From positions 1 through 32,455 of the forward strand of contig SBEK01000016.1 in assembly GCA_009668925.1 (NCBI GenBank): DNA of 32,455 nt. The letters are read 5' to 3'. Positions within the stretch are counted from its first letter, which is position 1. Each line of letters starts with the position of its first letter. This document shows, piece after piece, positions 1 through 8,636 of the stretch. The DNA is from Deltaproteobacteria bacterium (GTDB lineage: Bacteria; Desulfobacterota; Syntrophia; Syntrophales; Smithellaceae). The translations under genes were made by a program, and so were the position numbers. The notes under the pieces are model-generated. The model did no database searches. It had not been told where the DNA came from and saw only the letters and a program-made list of their open reading frames with translations.

Positions 1-1582
1 CCAGCCCCAGACCCGTTCCCGCCGGCTTGGATGTAAAATACGGATCGTAGATCCGCGGCAGGTTTTCTTCGGCGATGCCCTCCCCCGTGTCGGACACCGT
101 TGCGGCCAGACCATGATTCTGCACAGCGAGATCGACGGACAAGCGGCCTCCCTGAGGCAGCGCCGCGAGGGCATTCAGGAAAACATTGAGAAAAACCTGC
201 TTGATTTTGTCGCGATCGACGGGCACCTCGGGCAAATCCTCTGACGCCCGCACATCCACCTCGACGAATTTGTCTTTTGCTTGCGCGGCAATCAGCCGCA
301 AGGTTTGCCGCACCAGATCGGCCATATCCGTCGGTTCTTTTTTCAGTTTCAGCGGACGGGCAAATTCAATGAGCTGGCTGATCACCCGGTTGAGCCTCTC
401 CGTCTCGGCAATCATGATATCCGCCGTTTCCACATCTTCGGGATTGCCGGCCAGCCTTTGCCGGAAATAAACCGCGAACCCCTTGATGGAGCTGAGCGGA
501 TTTCTTATTTCGTGCGCGACGCCGGCCGCCAGCGAGCCGATGGCGTTTAAATGGCGGCTGCGGGCGACTTCCCGCTCCATCTGCCTGATGGCCGTCACAT
601 CCCGGGCCAGCAGGATTTTCCCTTCATGAACGTCTTCGTCGGCAAAGGCTGTTGCTACAACTTCCCACATCCGGGTGCCGCCCTTTTCCGGGGTGACGGC
701 AATATCCTCTTCCACCAGGCCGGTTTGTTTATCAAGTCTATCCAGCAGCGCCGAAAACTCGCGAGGAAGCAGCCGGCCGGCCTCCCGGCCGATCACCTCG
801 GCACAGGACAAGGCGAAAAGTCCACCCGCCTGCTCATTGCAGGCAATGATTTTGCCGGTCTTATCCGTTGCCAGAAGCGCGATGGGCATATTTTTCACGA
901 GCGCGTCCGAAAAGACGGTCATCCGCGAAAGGGAGGCGCGTGTCAGGCGATACGCCTGCGCCAGAAAAAGTGATACAATGGCTAGTGCTCCGATGAGCAC
1001 GGTAACCAATGCCAGAATCAGCATCCTGAGCGTATGCTGTCGGGATGCTTTCTCGATTTTATCCATATTGAACCCGACGAAAACGACCAGCGGGCGGTGA
1101 TCCCGCTTTGGTCCGCGGACGCGCTCGGGGAAGAACCCCCGGTAGACTTCAAATGTGCCGGCGCCTTCGGGATTGGCCGTCTGCCGCCAGCGGATATCTT
1201 TGCTCAACGCAACTTTCCTGATATCGAGATCCAATCCATAAAACCTCCCCAGCGTGGACGGATCGCTGTCGGCAACGATCTCCCCTTGGGCGTCGGTCAC
1301 GATCATATAATCGATATCCGGCTGCTGGGCTGTTTCCATAAGCAGTTTCTGCAGATAGAATATATCATCCCGGACGTCATCCGTCCGGCCGCGCATCCCC
1401 GCTTCAAAGGACTGAATCAGTGTCGTCCCTTTTTCAATGAAGATTGTTTGGGCCTGATTGTCTCTTTGCTCGAACTGCATGAAGATCATCATGCCCAGAA
1501 TAACGGCTAAGACGGCGACCGCGCTTACGGCAACCCAGACGGAAATATCAAACCGGATTTTCTTTCTCTTTTTCTTCTCCAT
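1..1582 (-). CDS. Membrane sensor histidine kinase, ZraS/HydH-like (C-terminus cut by window edge)
   Basis: The ORF starts at ATG 1582 (AGGA about nine bases upstream) and runs off the left edge, so about 527 codons are visible. The protein has a basic N-terminus, a membrane segment at about 13-35, a periplasmic sensor region, a second membrane segment at about 190-210, a PAS-like region at about 225-345, and a HisKA box with phospho-acceptor His357 (AHEIRNPL). The ATPase N box (FLNALAALPQGG), G1 box (DTGEGIAEE) and the start of G2 (GTGLGL) follow. It should autophosphorylate and pass phosphate to a response regulator, probably encoded just left of the window. Divergence from a ZraP-like gene with a sigma-54 promoter suggests the envelope/zinc-stress pair ZraSR. 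The ZraS name is an inference from context; the kinase assignment is firm. Confidence 0.9.
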   Translation of the reverse strand, partial: MEKKKRKKIRFDISVWVAVSAVAVLAVILGMMIFMQFEQRDNQAQTIFIEKGTTLIQSFEAGMRGRTDDVRDDIFYLQKLLMETAQQPDIDYMIVTDAQGEIVADSDPSTLGRFYGLDLDIRKVALSKDIRWRQTANPEGAGTFEVYRGFFPERVRGPKRDHRPLVVFVGFNMDKIEKASRQHTLRMLILALVTVLIGALAIVSLFLAQAYRLTRASLSRMTVFSDALVKNMPIALLATDKTGKIIACNEQAGGLFALSCAEVIGREAGRLLPREFSALLDRLDKQTGLVEEDIAVTPEKGGTRMWEVVATAFADEDVHEGKILLARDVTAIRQMEREVARSRHLNAIGSLAAGVAHEIRNPLSSIKGFAVYFRQRLAGNPEDVETADIMIAETERLNRVISQLIEFARPLKLKKEPTDMADLVRQTLRLIAAQAKDKFVEVDVRASEDLPEVPVDRDKIKQVFLNVFLNALAALPQGGRLSVDLAVQNHGLAATVSDTGEGIAEENLPRIYDPYFTSKPAGTGLGL

Positions 1583-1729
1583 GTTTTTAGTTCCTGCGCT
1601 GGCCTGGATACAATCGGTCCATTTGGCTACCCTAACTGGTTATCTATTATCCATCCGCCGGCCATGAAAGGCAACTAGAATTTCCAGCGATTTTCTCCTT
1701 ATCAAGTTGTTTCAATATCTTACAATAAA

Positions 1730-1744
1730 TGGCACAGCCCTTGC
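1730..1744 (+). promoter_or_regulatory. Sigma-54 (RpoN) promoter of the zraP-like gene
   Basis: TGGCAC at 1730-1735, five bases, then TTGC at 1741-1744 match the -24/-12 consensus exactly, with the required ten bases between GG and GC. The start codon of the ZraP-like gene lies at 1796, so transcription should begin near 1756. Such a promoter needs an enhancer-binding activator, most simply the response regulator paired with the divergent kinase. Confidence 0.85.
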
Positions 1745-1795
1745 TCAGATAACGGGTAACTGATCAGCATAAACTATACAAGAAGGAGACGTACC

Positions 1796-2296
1796 ATGAA
1801 AAAAATTACTTTAACTCTAACAGCTGTTGCATTGGGCTTGCTTTTGACATCCCAGGCTTTTGCCTGGGGCCCGGGACAGGGCCGGGGACAGGGCTATTGC
1901 CGGGAAGCAGGTCTGGAAAAACTTAACCTGACGGATGATCAAAAAGCCAAAATCGAAGCGCTGCAAACCGCCAACCGGAAAGCCATCAGACCGCTTCGGG
2001 AAAAGATGTTCGATAAGGCGGTTGAATTGCGCAGACTCTGGCTTGCGGCAAACCCCGACAAGGATAAAATCACTACTGCTCAAAAAGAACTGAGGGCCCT
2101 GCGCGATGAAATGCAGGATAAAAACACGGTGATGAAGCTGGAGATTCGCAAAGTGCTCACACCTGAACAGAACGAGAAGCTGGCTGATATGGACTGGGGC
2201 AGAGGCCCCGGTTTCGGCCCCCGCGGCGGAATGAGAGGGCACGGTGAATTCGGCCCAGGAAATGGACCCGGTTTAGGAATGGGTATGTGCCAATAG
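1796..2296 (+). CDS. zraP: Periplasmic CpxP/Spy/ZraP-family protein
   Basis: This is a 166-residue secreted protein with a signal peptide of about 23 residues ending in AFA. The mature part is helical and charged and carries the family LTxxQ-type motifs twice (LNLTDDQ and VLTPEQ). The C-terminus is rich in Gly, Arg, Phe and His with a terminal Cys. Family members are periplasmic chaperones or metal binders that buffer envelope stress; ZraP binds zinc and feeds back on ZraS. AAGGAG sits about eight bases before the ATG. The sigma-54 promoter and the divergent kinase support the ZraP name over CpxP or Spy. It is followed directly by a terminator, so it is a single-gene unit. Confidence 0.85.
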   Translation: MKKITLTLTAVALGLLLTSQAFAWGPGQGRGQGYCREAGLEKLNLTDDQKAKIEALQTANRKAIRPLREKMFDKAVELRRLWLAANPDKDKITTAQKELRALRDEMQDKNTVMKLEIRKVLTPEQNEKLADMDWGRGPGFGPRGGMRGHGEFGPGNGPGLGMGMCQ

Positions 2297-2320
2297 TTTT
2301 AAGTCCCATCCCTCCTTGGA

Positions 2321-2347
2321 AGGGGAGCATCTGCTCCCCTTTTTTTT
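2321..2347 (+). terminator. Intrinsic terminator after the zraP-like gene
   Basis: AGGGGAGCA and TGCTCCCCT form a nine-bp stem with a two-base TC interval (2321-2340). A run of eight T follows. It lies 25 bases after the stop codon and separates this gene from the convergent diguanylate cyclase. Confidence 0.9.
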
Positions 2348-2352
2348 AATTT

Positions 2353-3252
2353 TTAGCCCATCGTTACGCGGTTTCTTCCCGCATACTTGCTTTCGTAGAG
2401 AAGGGTGTCGGCCCGTTTGATCAGGCTCGCCGTATCCTCATGAGGGCGCATCAGCGTCGCTCCCATCGAAATCGTCACCTGTAGTTTTTGGTTTTCATGG
2501 GTCAGATACGAGCGTTCCACAAGCATGCGCATTCTTTGGGCCAGATCGTTGAGCTGACCGGCGTCGACATTCCGGATGATCCCGATAAATTCTTCTCCGC
2601 CCCACCGTCCGATGACATCGAAGGGTCTGGCATTTTTGACGAGCGTTTCCGCCACAAATTTCAAAACCCGGTCGCCGACGTCGTGGCCGTAAGCGTCGTT
2701 GAATTCTTTAAAATGGTCGATATCCATCATCAGCAGGCCGAAGGGCCAGCCAAAACGCCTGGCTTCCTCAAAACGGGTCAAGAGCTCATTTTCAATGCAG
2801 TGCCGGTTGGCCAGACGGGTCAGTTGATCCATGAGCGCCATCGCTTCCAGTTCCTTCGCCCGCTGTTCGATGGATTTGTAGGCGCTGATGTCCGTAAACA
2901 ACTCCACGCCACCCGACAGTTGCCCCAGTTCATCAAAGAGAGGGAACACGCGCACGGAAACGGGTATCCGGTGTCCATCTTTGTGGTGCATATACATATG
3001 GACTTCGCGATCCGTCTGATCGGCGATGGCCTCAGCGAGCGGGCACGGGGAAAGACACAGATGGTTCCCCTGGTCGTCTACGTGGGTGAGGATGCTGTCC
3101 GAGCAGGGCCTGCCGACCACCTCCTGGGCCGTAAAACCCGAAATCCTCTGCGCTCCCCTGTTCCAGTAACGGATGACGCGGTTCCGATCCACAAAGTACA
3201 AACCGTCGTAAAGATTATCGAGGATCATCTGATAGGATTTTTCATTGAGCAT
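2353..3252 (-). CDS. PAS-GGDEF diguanylate cyclase
   Basis: The protein has 299 residues. A PAS domain occupies about residues 8-125 (LYFVDRNRVIRYWNRGAQ, then a PAC-type FTDISAYK end), and a GGDEF domain about 135-298. The active-site motif is GGEEF at 218-222. An intact inhibitory I-site RxxD (209-212) lies exactly five residues before it, so product feedback is expected. No membrane segment is visible, so it is probably cytoplasmic and converts two GTP to c-di-GMP in response to a PAS-sensed signal. The ribosome binding site is weak (GAGGCGG). It stands alone between a convergent zraP-like gene and the divergent leu leader. Confidence 0.93.
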   Translation of the reverse strand: MLNEKSYQMILDNLYDGLYFVDRNRVIRYWNRGAQRISGFTAQEVVGRPCSDSILTHVDDQGNHLCLSPCPLAEAIADQTDREVHMYMHHKDGHRIPVSVRVFPLFDELGQLSGGVELFTDISAYKSIEQRAKELEAMALMDQLTRLANRHCIENELLTRFEEARRFGWPFGLLMMDIDHFKEFNDAYGHDVGDRVLKFVAETLVKNARPFDVIGRWGGEEFIGIIRNVDAGQLNDLAQRMRMLVERSYLTHENQKLQVTISMGATLMRPHEDTASLIKRADTLLYESKYAGRNRVTMG

Positions 3253-3356
3253 GATGAGCCGCCTCAGGAGCCGTTATCGCTTTCGTGCAGGGAACGTCCG
3301 ACCTGTGCTTTCGGATACGGCAATTTCCTTGTCCATCATGATCCTAAAAAAATATT

Positions 3357-3385
3357 TTGACAACATTTAAGTTTTGCATTAAAAG
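3357..3385 (+). promoter_or_regulatory. Probable sigma-70 promoter of the leu leader/operon
   Basis: TTGACA at 3357-3362 is a perfect -35 box. After 17 bases comes TAAAAG (3380-3385), four of six matches to the -10 consensus. Transcription would begin near 3392, about 34 bases before the leader peptide start. Confidence 0.6.
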
Positions 3386-3425
3386 AACGCAAAATATGTT
3401 TATTGCTTTTGAAGGATAGAATTTA

Positions 3426-3533
3426 ATGTTCAGTTTTACGGCAACAACGATTACGGCATGCGCGCTTCTGACCCTGCTTCTGGGCCTCGCCTTGTTGCGC
3501 CTGTTACTTAAGGCCGCCTGCCCGTCGTTTTAG
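3426..3533 (+). CDS. leuL: Leucine-rich leader peptide (leuL-like), 35 aa
   Basis: ATG at 3426 is preceded by GAAGGA about nine bases upstream and the ORF stops at TAG 3531-3533. Eleven of 35 codons are leucine, concentrated at residues 14-28 (LL-LLL-L-LL-LLL) and using five of the six leucine codons. It lies between a promoter and a strong intrinsic terminator upstream of leuA, the arrangement of ribosome-mediated attenuation in which scarce charged Leu-tRNA stalls the ribosome. The sequence does not resemble the enterobacterial leader word for word. The alternative is a small hydrophobic membrane peptide, but the downstream terminator and leuA argue for a leader. Confidence 0.75.
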   Translation: MFSFTATTITACALLTLLLGLALLRLLLKAACPSF

Positions 3534-3603
3534 GTCGTCACTGAACTCGCAGAGTAACTGATTACCTAAAAGGCCGTGGGCAGCAAAGCCCACGGCCTTT
3601 TTT
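3510..3603 (+). terminator. Leucine attenuator: alternative stems and intrinsic terminator
   Basis: The terminator has a 12-bp stem, AAGGCCGTGGGC (3570-3581) with GCCCACGGCCTT (3588-3599), a six-base loop and a six-T run ending at 3603. CTGCCC at 3518-3523, inside the end of the leader ORF, can pair with GGGCAG at 3578-3583 of the terminator's left arm. That makes it a candidate antiterminator, exposed when a ribosome stalls on the leucine codons and covered when it reaches the stop at 3531. A further stem, TTTTAGGT (3528-3535) with ACCTAAAA (3564-3571), could be the pause or protector hairpin. The terminator is plain in the sequence; the switching model is inferred. Confidence 0.8.
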
Positions 3604-3718
3604 CGTTCGGCTCCAACTGTGCGCACGCAGCTAAGCCCAATTGGCAAGCCCAACACCCCCGTGCAGGCGGGGTCTATAAAAGACAGATCATATTTTACGC
3701 TCAATGAAAGGAGCCCCT

Positions 3719-5269
3719 ATGAAGAAGGATAAAAATCACGTCTACATTTTCGACACGTCGCTGCGCGACGGCGAGCAGTCACCGGGCAACAGCATGAACA
3801 CGGAGGAAAAGCTGCTTCTGGCCCGGCAGCTCGAAAAACTGGGCGTCGATATTATCGAGGCTGGATTTCCCATCGCCTCCGAGGGGGATTTCGACGCCGT
3901 CCGGCAGATTGCCCGCGAAATCAAGAAATCCCAGGTCGCGGGACTGGCGCGCGCCGGCAAGGCGGATATCGACCGGGCCTGGCAGGCCATCAAACACGCC
4001 GCCCAGCCGCGCATTCACACATTCATTTCGTCTTCGGATATTCACCTGAAATATCAATTGAAGAAAAGCCGCCAGCAAGTGCTCAAGGAAGCCGTCGCCG
4101 CCGTTAAACGGGCGCGCTCCTATACGCCGAACGTGGAGTTTTCTCCGATGGACGCCACCCGATCGGACCGTGACTACCTGGTGGAAATGGTTTCCGCCGT
4201 CATTGACGCGGGCGCCGTAACGGTGAATATTCCGGATACGGTCGGCTACGCGGTTCCCGATGAGTTCGGGGATCTGATCGCCTATCTCTTCGCCCATGTC
4301 CCGAACATCGGAAATACCGTCATTTCCGTCCATTGCCACAACGATCTGGGGCTTGCCGTCGCCAATGCGCTGGCCGGTATCCGCAATGGGGCGAGACAGG
4401 TGGAATGCACGATCAACGGCATCGGCGAACGCGCGGGCAATACCGCCATGGAGGAAATCGTCATGGCGCTCGCGACGCGCAAGGACATGTTCGGCCTTTC
4501 CACCCAGATCAAAACGGATCAGATCTATAAGACATCGCGTTTGCTCACGCAGATCACGGGCATTCCCGTTCAGCCCAATAAGGCCATCGTCGGCGCCAAT
4601 GCCTTCGCCCACGAATCCGGCATCCATCAGGACGGATTGATCAAGGAAAAGATCACCTACGAAATCATGACGCCGAAATCGGTCGGCATCAGCGATACGC
4701 ATATCGTCCTCGGCAAGCATTCCGGCCGCGCGGCGATCGCGCACCATCTGAAGAAAATGGGATACATCCTCAACGATGAGCAGCTCACCCGCGTGTCGGC
4801 CAAAGTCAAAGAACTGGCCGACATCAAGAAGGACATTTACGATGAAGATCTGCAGGCGATCCTCTACGAGGATATCTACCGCGGCGAAGACAAGTACAAT
4901 CTGGTTTATCTCAATGTCGTGAGCGGCAACGTCGCCATCCCCACGGCCACGATGGAAATGCAGGTCGGCAAGGAAATTGTCCGCGACGCGGGATTCGGGA
5001 ATGGTCCGGTGGACGCCACGTTCGCGGCGATCCGCAACATTACGAAGACCAATTACCCGCTCCTGAAATACGCGGTGAACGCCATCACCGGCGGATCAGA
5101 TGCCCAGGGCGAAACCATGGTTCAGCTCAAGCACAACGGCCACACCGTGGTGGGCCGCGGCTCGCATCCCGACGTGATCGTCGCGTCCGCCAAGGCTTAC
5201 ATCAACGCGCTTAACCGGCTGGAATTTCTGAAAGACAGGGCCCAGAAGGTTAAACTTGAATTAAGCTGA
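3719..5269 (+). CDS. leuA: 2-isopropylmalate synthase
   Basis: LeuA condenses acetyl-CoA with 2-oxoisovalerate, the first committed step to leucine. I chose ATG 3719 because AAAGGAG ends six bases before it; an in-frame ATG at 3704 would place the ribosome binding site inside the gene. The 516-residue protein has the HMGL-like TIM barrel with [13 protein letters not shown] (11-23, Arg16/Asp17) and the metal-binding HCHND motif (His205, His207). A C-terminal region from about residue 370 is consistent with the leucine-sensing regulatory domain, so feedback inhibition is expected in addition to attenuation. It is the first gene of leuACDB and sits downstream of the leader/attenuator. Confidence 0.97.
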   Translation: MKKDKNHVYIFDTSLRDGEQSPGNSMNTEEKLLLARQLEKLGVDIIEAGFPIASEGDFDAVRQIAREIKKSQVAGLARAGKADIDRAWQAIKHAAQPRIHTFISSSDIHLKYQLKKSRQQVLKEAVAAVKRARSYTPNVEFSPMDATRSDRDYLVEMVSAVIDAGAVTVNIPDTVGYAVPDEFGDLIAYLFAHVPNIGNTVISVHCHNDLGLAVANALAGIRNGARQVECTINGIGERAGNTAMEEIVMALATRKDMFGLSTQIKTDQIYKTSRLLTQITGIPVQPNKAIVGANAFAHESGIHQDGLIKEKITYEIMTPKSVGISDTHIVLGKHSGRAAIAHHLKKMGYILNDEQLTRVSAKVKELADIKKDIYDEDLQAILYEDIYRGEDKYNLVYLNVVSGNVAIPTATMEMQVGKEIVRDAGFGNGPVDATFAAIRNITKTNYPLLKYAVNAITGGSDAQGETMVQLKHNGHTVVGRGSHPDVIVASAKAYINALNRLEFLKDRAQKVKLELS

Positions 5270-5341
5270 AAAAAAGGGTAAGGACAACTTCTCATTATCA
5301 TTATTTAAAGCAGCATATTTGTCAGTCAGGGAGTCGATAAC

Positions 5342-6607
5342 GTGGGACAAACAATTACGGAAAAAATCTTAATGGCGCATACGGATCTGAAGGACATTGC
5401 CCCGGGCCAGTTGATTAATGCCCGAGTGGACATTGCTCTGGGAAACGATATCACGGCGCCCATTGCCATCCGGGAATTCCGGGCGGCCGGCGGGAAAAAG
5501 GTGTTTGATAAGAGTAAAGTGGCCCTCGTGCTGGATCATTTCACGCCGAACAAGGACATCAGCTCCGCCCAGCAGTGCAAAGAGGTGCGCGAGTTTGCCG
5601 TCGAACACGGCGTGGTCCATTTTTACGAAGGCGGCCAGGTGGGTGTGGAACACGCGCTCCTGCCGGAGAAAGGCGTTGTACTGCCCGGCGATCTGGTCGT
5701 CGGAGCGGACAGCCATACCTGCACCTACGGAGCGCTGGGCGCCTTTGCGACAGGCGTCGGCAGCACGGACCTGGCGGCAGCCATGCTGACCGGTGAACTC
5801 TGGTTCAAGGTGCCGGAGTCGATCAAATTTGTCGTTTACGGGAAGCTGGCCAAGTGGGTTTCGGGCAAGGATCTGATTCTGAACATCATCGGGCGCATCG
5901 GCGTGGACGGCGCGCTTTACCGGGCAATGGAATTCACGGGCGAAACGATTGCCGCGCTGCCGATGGCCGACCGTCTTTCCATGGCCAATATGGCCATCGA
6001 AGCCGGCGCCAAAAACGGCATCTTCGCGCCCGATGCCGTGACGGAAGAATACGTCAAGGGCCGGGCGAAGCGTCCCTACACATTTTACGCGTCCGACGCC
6101 GACGCGGTTTACGCCGAGACCATTGAAATCGACGCCGCGAAACTTGAACCGCAGGTGGCGTTCCCCCATTTGCCGTCCAACGTCCGGGGGATAAGTCAGG
6201 CGGGCCAGGTAAAAATCGACCAGTCGCTGATCGGCTCGTGCACGAACGGCCGGATTGAAGACCTGAGGATCGCCGCCCGGATTTTGAAAAACCGTAAAGC
6301 CGCCCCCTACGTCCGGTTGATTGTCGTTCCGGCCACGCCGCTCATCTATAAGCAGGCGATGGCCGAGGGGCTCCTGGACATCTTCCTGGAAGCCAACGCG
6401 GTGATCAGCCCGCCGTCCTGCGGTGCGTGCCTGGGAGGCCATTTGGGCATTCTGGCCGCGGGCGAAAAGTCGGTGGCCACGACAAACCGCAACTTTGTCG
6501 GCCGCATGGGACATCCCAAGAGTGAAGTTTACCTGGCGAGTCCGGCCGTAGCCGCGGCCTCCGCCGTGCTGGGCAGAATTGCGTCGCCCGAAGAACTGGC
6601 TATGTAG
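5342..6607 (+). CDS. leuC: 3-isopropylmalate dehydratase, large subunit
   Basis: With LeuD this subunit isomerises 2- to 3-isopropylmalate using a [4Fe-4S] cluster. The protein has 421 residues, the shorter HacA-like type and not the roughly 465-residue enterobacterial type. The cluster ligands are visible as Cys300 (GSCTNG), Cys360 and Cys363 (SCGACLGG). The start is GTG 5342, supported by AGGGAG eight bases upstream and by the family N-terminus [11 protein letters not shown] 72-base gap separates it from leuA and no terminator is seen there, so I place it in the same operon. Confidence 0.96.
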   Translation: MGQTITEKILMAHTDLKDIAPGQLINARVDIALGNDITAPIAIREFRAAGGKKVFDKSKVALVLDHFTPNKDISSAQQCKEVREFAVEHGVVHFYEGGQVGVEHALLPEKGVVLPGDLVVGADSHTCTYGALGAFATGVGSTDLAAAMLTGELWFKVPESIKFVVYGKLAKWVSGKDLILNIIGRIGVDGALYRAMEFTGETIAALPMADRLSMANMAIEAGAKNGIFAPDAVTEEYVKGRAKRPYTFYASDADAVYAETIEIDAAKLEPQVAFPHLPSNVRGISQAGQVKIDQSLIGSCTNGRIEDLRIAARILKNRKAAPYVRLIVVPATPLIYKQAMAEGLLDIFLEANAVISPPSCGACLGGHLGILAAGEKSVATTNRNFVGRMGHPKSEVYLASPAVAAASAVLGRIASPEELAM

Positions 6608-6620
6608 AGGATCAATTCAT

Positions 6621-7106
6621 ATGATATTCACCGGAAAAGTCTGGAAATTCGGAGACAACATCGATACCGACGCCATTATCCCCGCGCGTTACCTCAACAC
6701 ATCGGATCCGGCCGAACTGGCCAAACACTGCATGGAAGACGCGGACCCCGATTTTATGAAAAAGATGAAGCCGGGCGACATTATCCTCGGCGGTGAAAAC
6801 TTCGGCTGCGGATCGTCGCGGGAGCATGCGCCCATTGCCATCAAGGCGGCGGGAATCTCCTGCGTCGTGGCCAAGAGTTTCGCGCGCATTTTCTACCGCA
6901 ACGCCTTCAACATGGGACTGCCCATTTTCGAATCGAAGGAACTGGCGGATGCCATTGCCGAGGGGCAGACCATCACCATCGACAGCACCGCGGGAATCAT
7001 CACCGTCGCGGGGTCAAATCAAAAATTTGCAATCAGTCCGATTCCGCCCTTCATGGAGCAGCTCATCGCCGACGGCGGCCTGATGAAACATATCGCCAGG
7101 AAATGA
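6621..7106 (+). CDS. leuD: 3-isopropylmalate dehydratase, small subunit
   Basis: LeuD is the swivelling small subunit that completes the LeuC active site. The protein has 161 residues and contains the [13 protein letters not shown] substrate region near the N-terminus and the [10 protein letters not shown] signature at about 58-67. I chose ATG 6621, which gives the family start [11 protein letters not shown], over an in-frame ATG at 6579 that would overlap the end of leuC. AGAGG lies about ten bases upstream. The gene begins 13 bases after the leuC stop, consistent with translational coupling of the two subunits. Confidence 0.95.
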   Translation: MIFTGKVWKFGDNIDTDAIIPARYLNTSDPAELAKHCMEDADPDFMKKMKPGDIILGGENFGCGSSREHAPIAIKAAGISCVVAKSFARIFYRNAFNMGLPIFESKELADAIAEGQTITIDSTAGIITVAGSNQKFAISPIPPFMEQLIADGGLMKHIARK

Positions 7107-7113
7107 GGGGAAC

Positions 7114-8220
7114 ATGATGAACAAAGAATTCAAAATCGTCGTTTTCGCCGGAGACGGCATCGGACCCGAAATTATGGAAGAGGCGTTAAAGGTGTTGACA
7201 TTCATCGCCGACGCCCATCATATCTCCGTTAAGATAACGGAGGGGCTTATCGGCGGCAGCGCCTATGATGCCTGCGGCACGCCCTTTCCCGAAGAAAGCC
7301 TTCAACTGGCGCTCGCGAGCGACGCCGTTTTGCTGGGCGCTGTGGGCGGCCCGAAGTGGGAAGGCCTGGATTACAGCGTCCGTCCGGAGCGGGCGCTTTT
7401 GGGATTGCGTGAAAAGCTCGGCCTTTATGCCAATCTGCGGCCCGTGGTCGTCTTTGACGAGCTCATCGATGCTTCTCCGCTGAAGACAGATATCATCAAG
7501 GGCATCGATATCATGATCCTGCGGGAATTGACCGGCGACGTTTACTTCGGCAAGCCGCGCGGCGTGGTGAAAGATGCGGAAGGCCGCCGCACCGGCGTCA
7601 ATACGATGATCTATACGGAGGAGGAAATCCGCCGCATCGCTCTGCGCGCCTTCGATCTGGCGCGCGGACGCCGGAAGCATGTCCTGTCCGTGGATAAGGC
7701 CAATGTTCTGGAAACGACGGAGCTGTGGCGCACCGTCGTCACGGAAGTGGGGCGGGATTATCCCGACGTGACGCTTAAACACATGTACGTTGATAACTGC
7801 GCCATGCAGCTCATCCGCAATCCGGCGCAGTTTGACGTGATTGTGACCACCAATTTGTTCGGCGATATCTTAAGCGACGAAGCCGCCATGCTCACGGGTT
7901 CCATCGGCATGCTGCCGTCGGCCAGCCTCGGGGCGGGCAAGGCCCTGTATGAACCGATTCACGGCTCGGCGCCGGACATCGCGGGGAAAAACATCGCCAA
8001 TCCGCTGGCGACGATCCTATCGGTCGCGATGATGCTCCGATACTCGCTCGATCTGCCCTCCGGGGCGGCTCTGATCGAAAAGGCCGTGGCGGAGGTTTTG
8101 AAGGACGGCTGGCGTACACAGGATATCTATTCCGCGGCCGGCCGGCTCGCCGGCACGAAGGACATGGGAAACGCGGTCGTTCAAAAGCTTGAATCATTGG
8201 TCCGTTATAACAAACAGTAA
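7114..8220 (+). CDS. leuB: 3-isopropylmalate dehydrogenase
   Basis: LeuB oxidatively decarboxylates 3-isopropylmalate with NAD to 2-oxoisocaproate, the keto precursor of leucine. The protein is 368 residues, normal for the family. It shows the N-terminal GDGIGPEI motif, GAVGGPKW, the [10 protein letters not shown] loop with its conserved Arg, and the C-terminal [15 protein letters not shown] signature. There are two ATGs in a row (7114 and 7117); GAGG at 7105-7108 lies five or eight bases before them, so either could be used. The gene starts seven bases after leuD. It completes leuACDB; ilv and leucine aminotransferase genes are not in the window. Confidence 0.96.
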   Translation: MMNKEFKIVVFAGDGIGPEIMEEALKVLTFIADAHHISVKITEGLIGGSAYDACGTPFPEESLQLALASDAVLLGAVGGPKWEGLDYSVRPERALLGLREKLGLYANLRPVVVFDELIDASPLKTDIIKGIDIMILRELTGDVYFGKPRGVVKDAEGRRTGVNTMIYTEEEIRRIALRAFDLARGRRKHVLSVDKANVLETTELWRTVVTEVGRDYPDVTLKHMYVDNCAMQLIRNPAQFDVIVTTNLFGDILSDEAAMLTGSIGMLPSASLGAGKALYEPIHGSAPDIAGKNIANPLATILSVAMMLRYSLDLPSGAALIEKAVAEVLKDGWRTQDIYSAAGRLAGTKDMGNAVVQKLESLVRYNKQ

Positions 8221-8234
8221 AGGAGAAACCCGTC

Positions 8235-8636
8235 TTGAAAGGGAAGATTCTGGTCGTTGACGACGAAGCGTCGGTCCGAGAGCTGTTTTCCGGCGTATTC
8301 GCCGAGGAAGACTATGAAGTGATTGCCGCGGAAACCGGAGATCAGGCATTGGAGATTCTCGGGCGGGACGAGATCGACGTCATTTTTCTGGACTTGAAGC
8401 TTTTCGGCATGAACGGCATTGACCTCTGTCGCCGGATTCGCAAGACCAAGCCCGTGTCGATCATCTTTGCCATCACCGGCTGGGCGCCGCTTTTTGAAAT
8501 TGAAGAATGCCGCGAAGCCGGTTTCGACGATTACTTTGAAAAGCCTTTGGACATGGATATTCTGCTCGCCGTCGTTGTCGATTCGTTCAAGAAACTGGAC
8601 CGCTGGAAAAGGCGCTACACGAATACCCAAAAATGA
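8235..8636 (+). CDS. Single-domain response regulator (CheY-like receiver)
   Basis: The protein has 133 residues and consists only of a receiver domain. Acidic residues Asp9-Asp10, phospho-acceptor Asp53 (FLDLK), the conserved Thr (AITGW) and the Lys of FEKPLD are all present. There is no output domain, so it must act through a partner or as a phosphate relay. The start is TTG 8235, with AGGAG ten bases upstream; there is no better start in frame. It begins 14 bases after leuB and its stop overlaps the next gene's ATG by four bases (ATGA), so it is probably cotranscribed with leuACDB and coupled to the following gene. A partner could be the hybrid kinase at 9335. Confidence 0.88.
   Translation: MKGKILVVDDEASVRELFSGVFAEEDYEVIAAETGDQALEILGRDEIDVIFLDLKLFGMNGIDLCRRIRKTKPVSIIFAITGWAPLFEIEECREAGFDDYFEKPLDMDILLAVVVDSFKKLDRWKRRYTNTQK

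Noticed and set aside
1668..1688. Possible second sigma-54 promoter for the divergent kinase on the minus strand (TGG...TTGC)
   Set aside because: The GG-to-GC distance is 11 bases instead of the required 10 and the rest of the -24 box is poor.
3704..3718. In-frame ATG 3704 as the leuA start
   Set aside because: The AAAGGAG ribosome binding site would fall inside the coding region; ATG 3719 is correctly spaced and gives the family N-terminus.
6579..6620. 14-codon N-terminal extension of leuD overlapping leuC
   Set aside because: The family begins at [11 protein letters not shown], matching ATG 6621.
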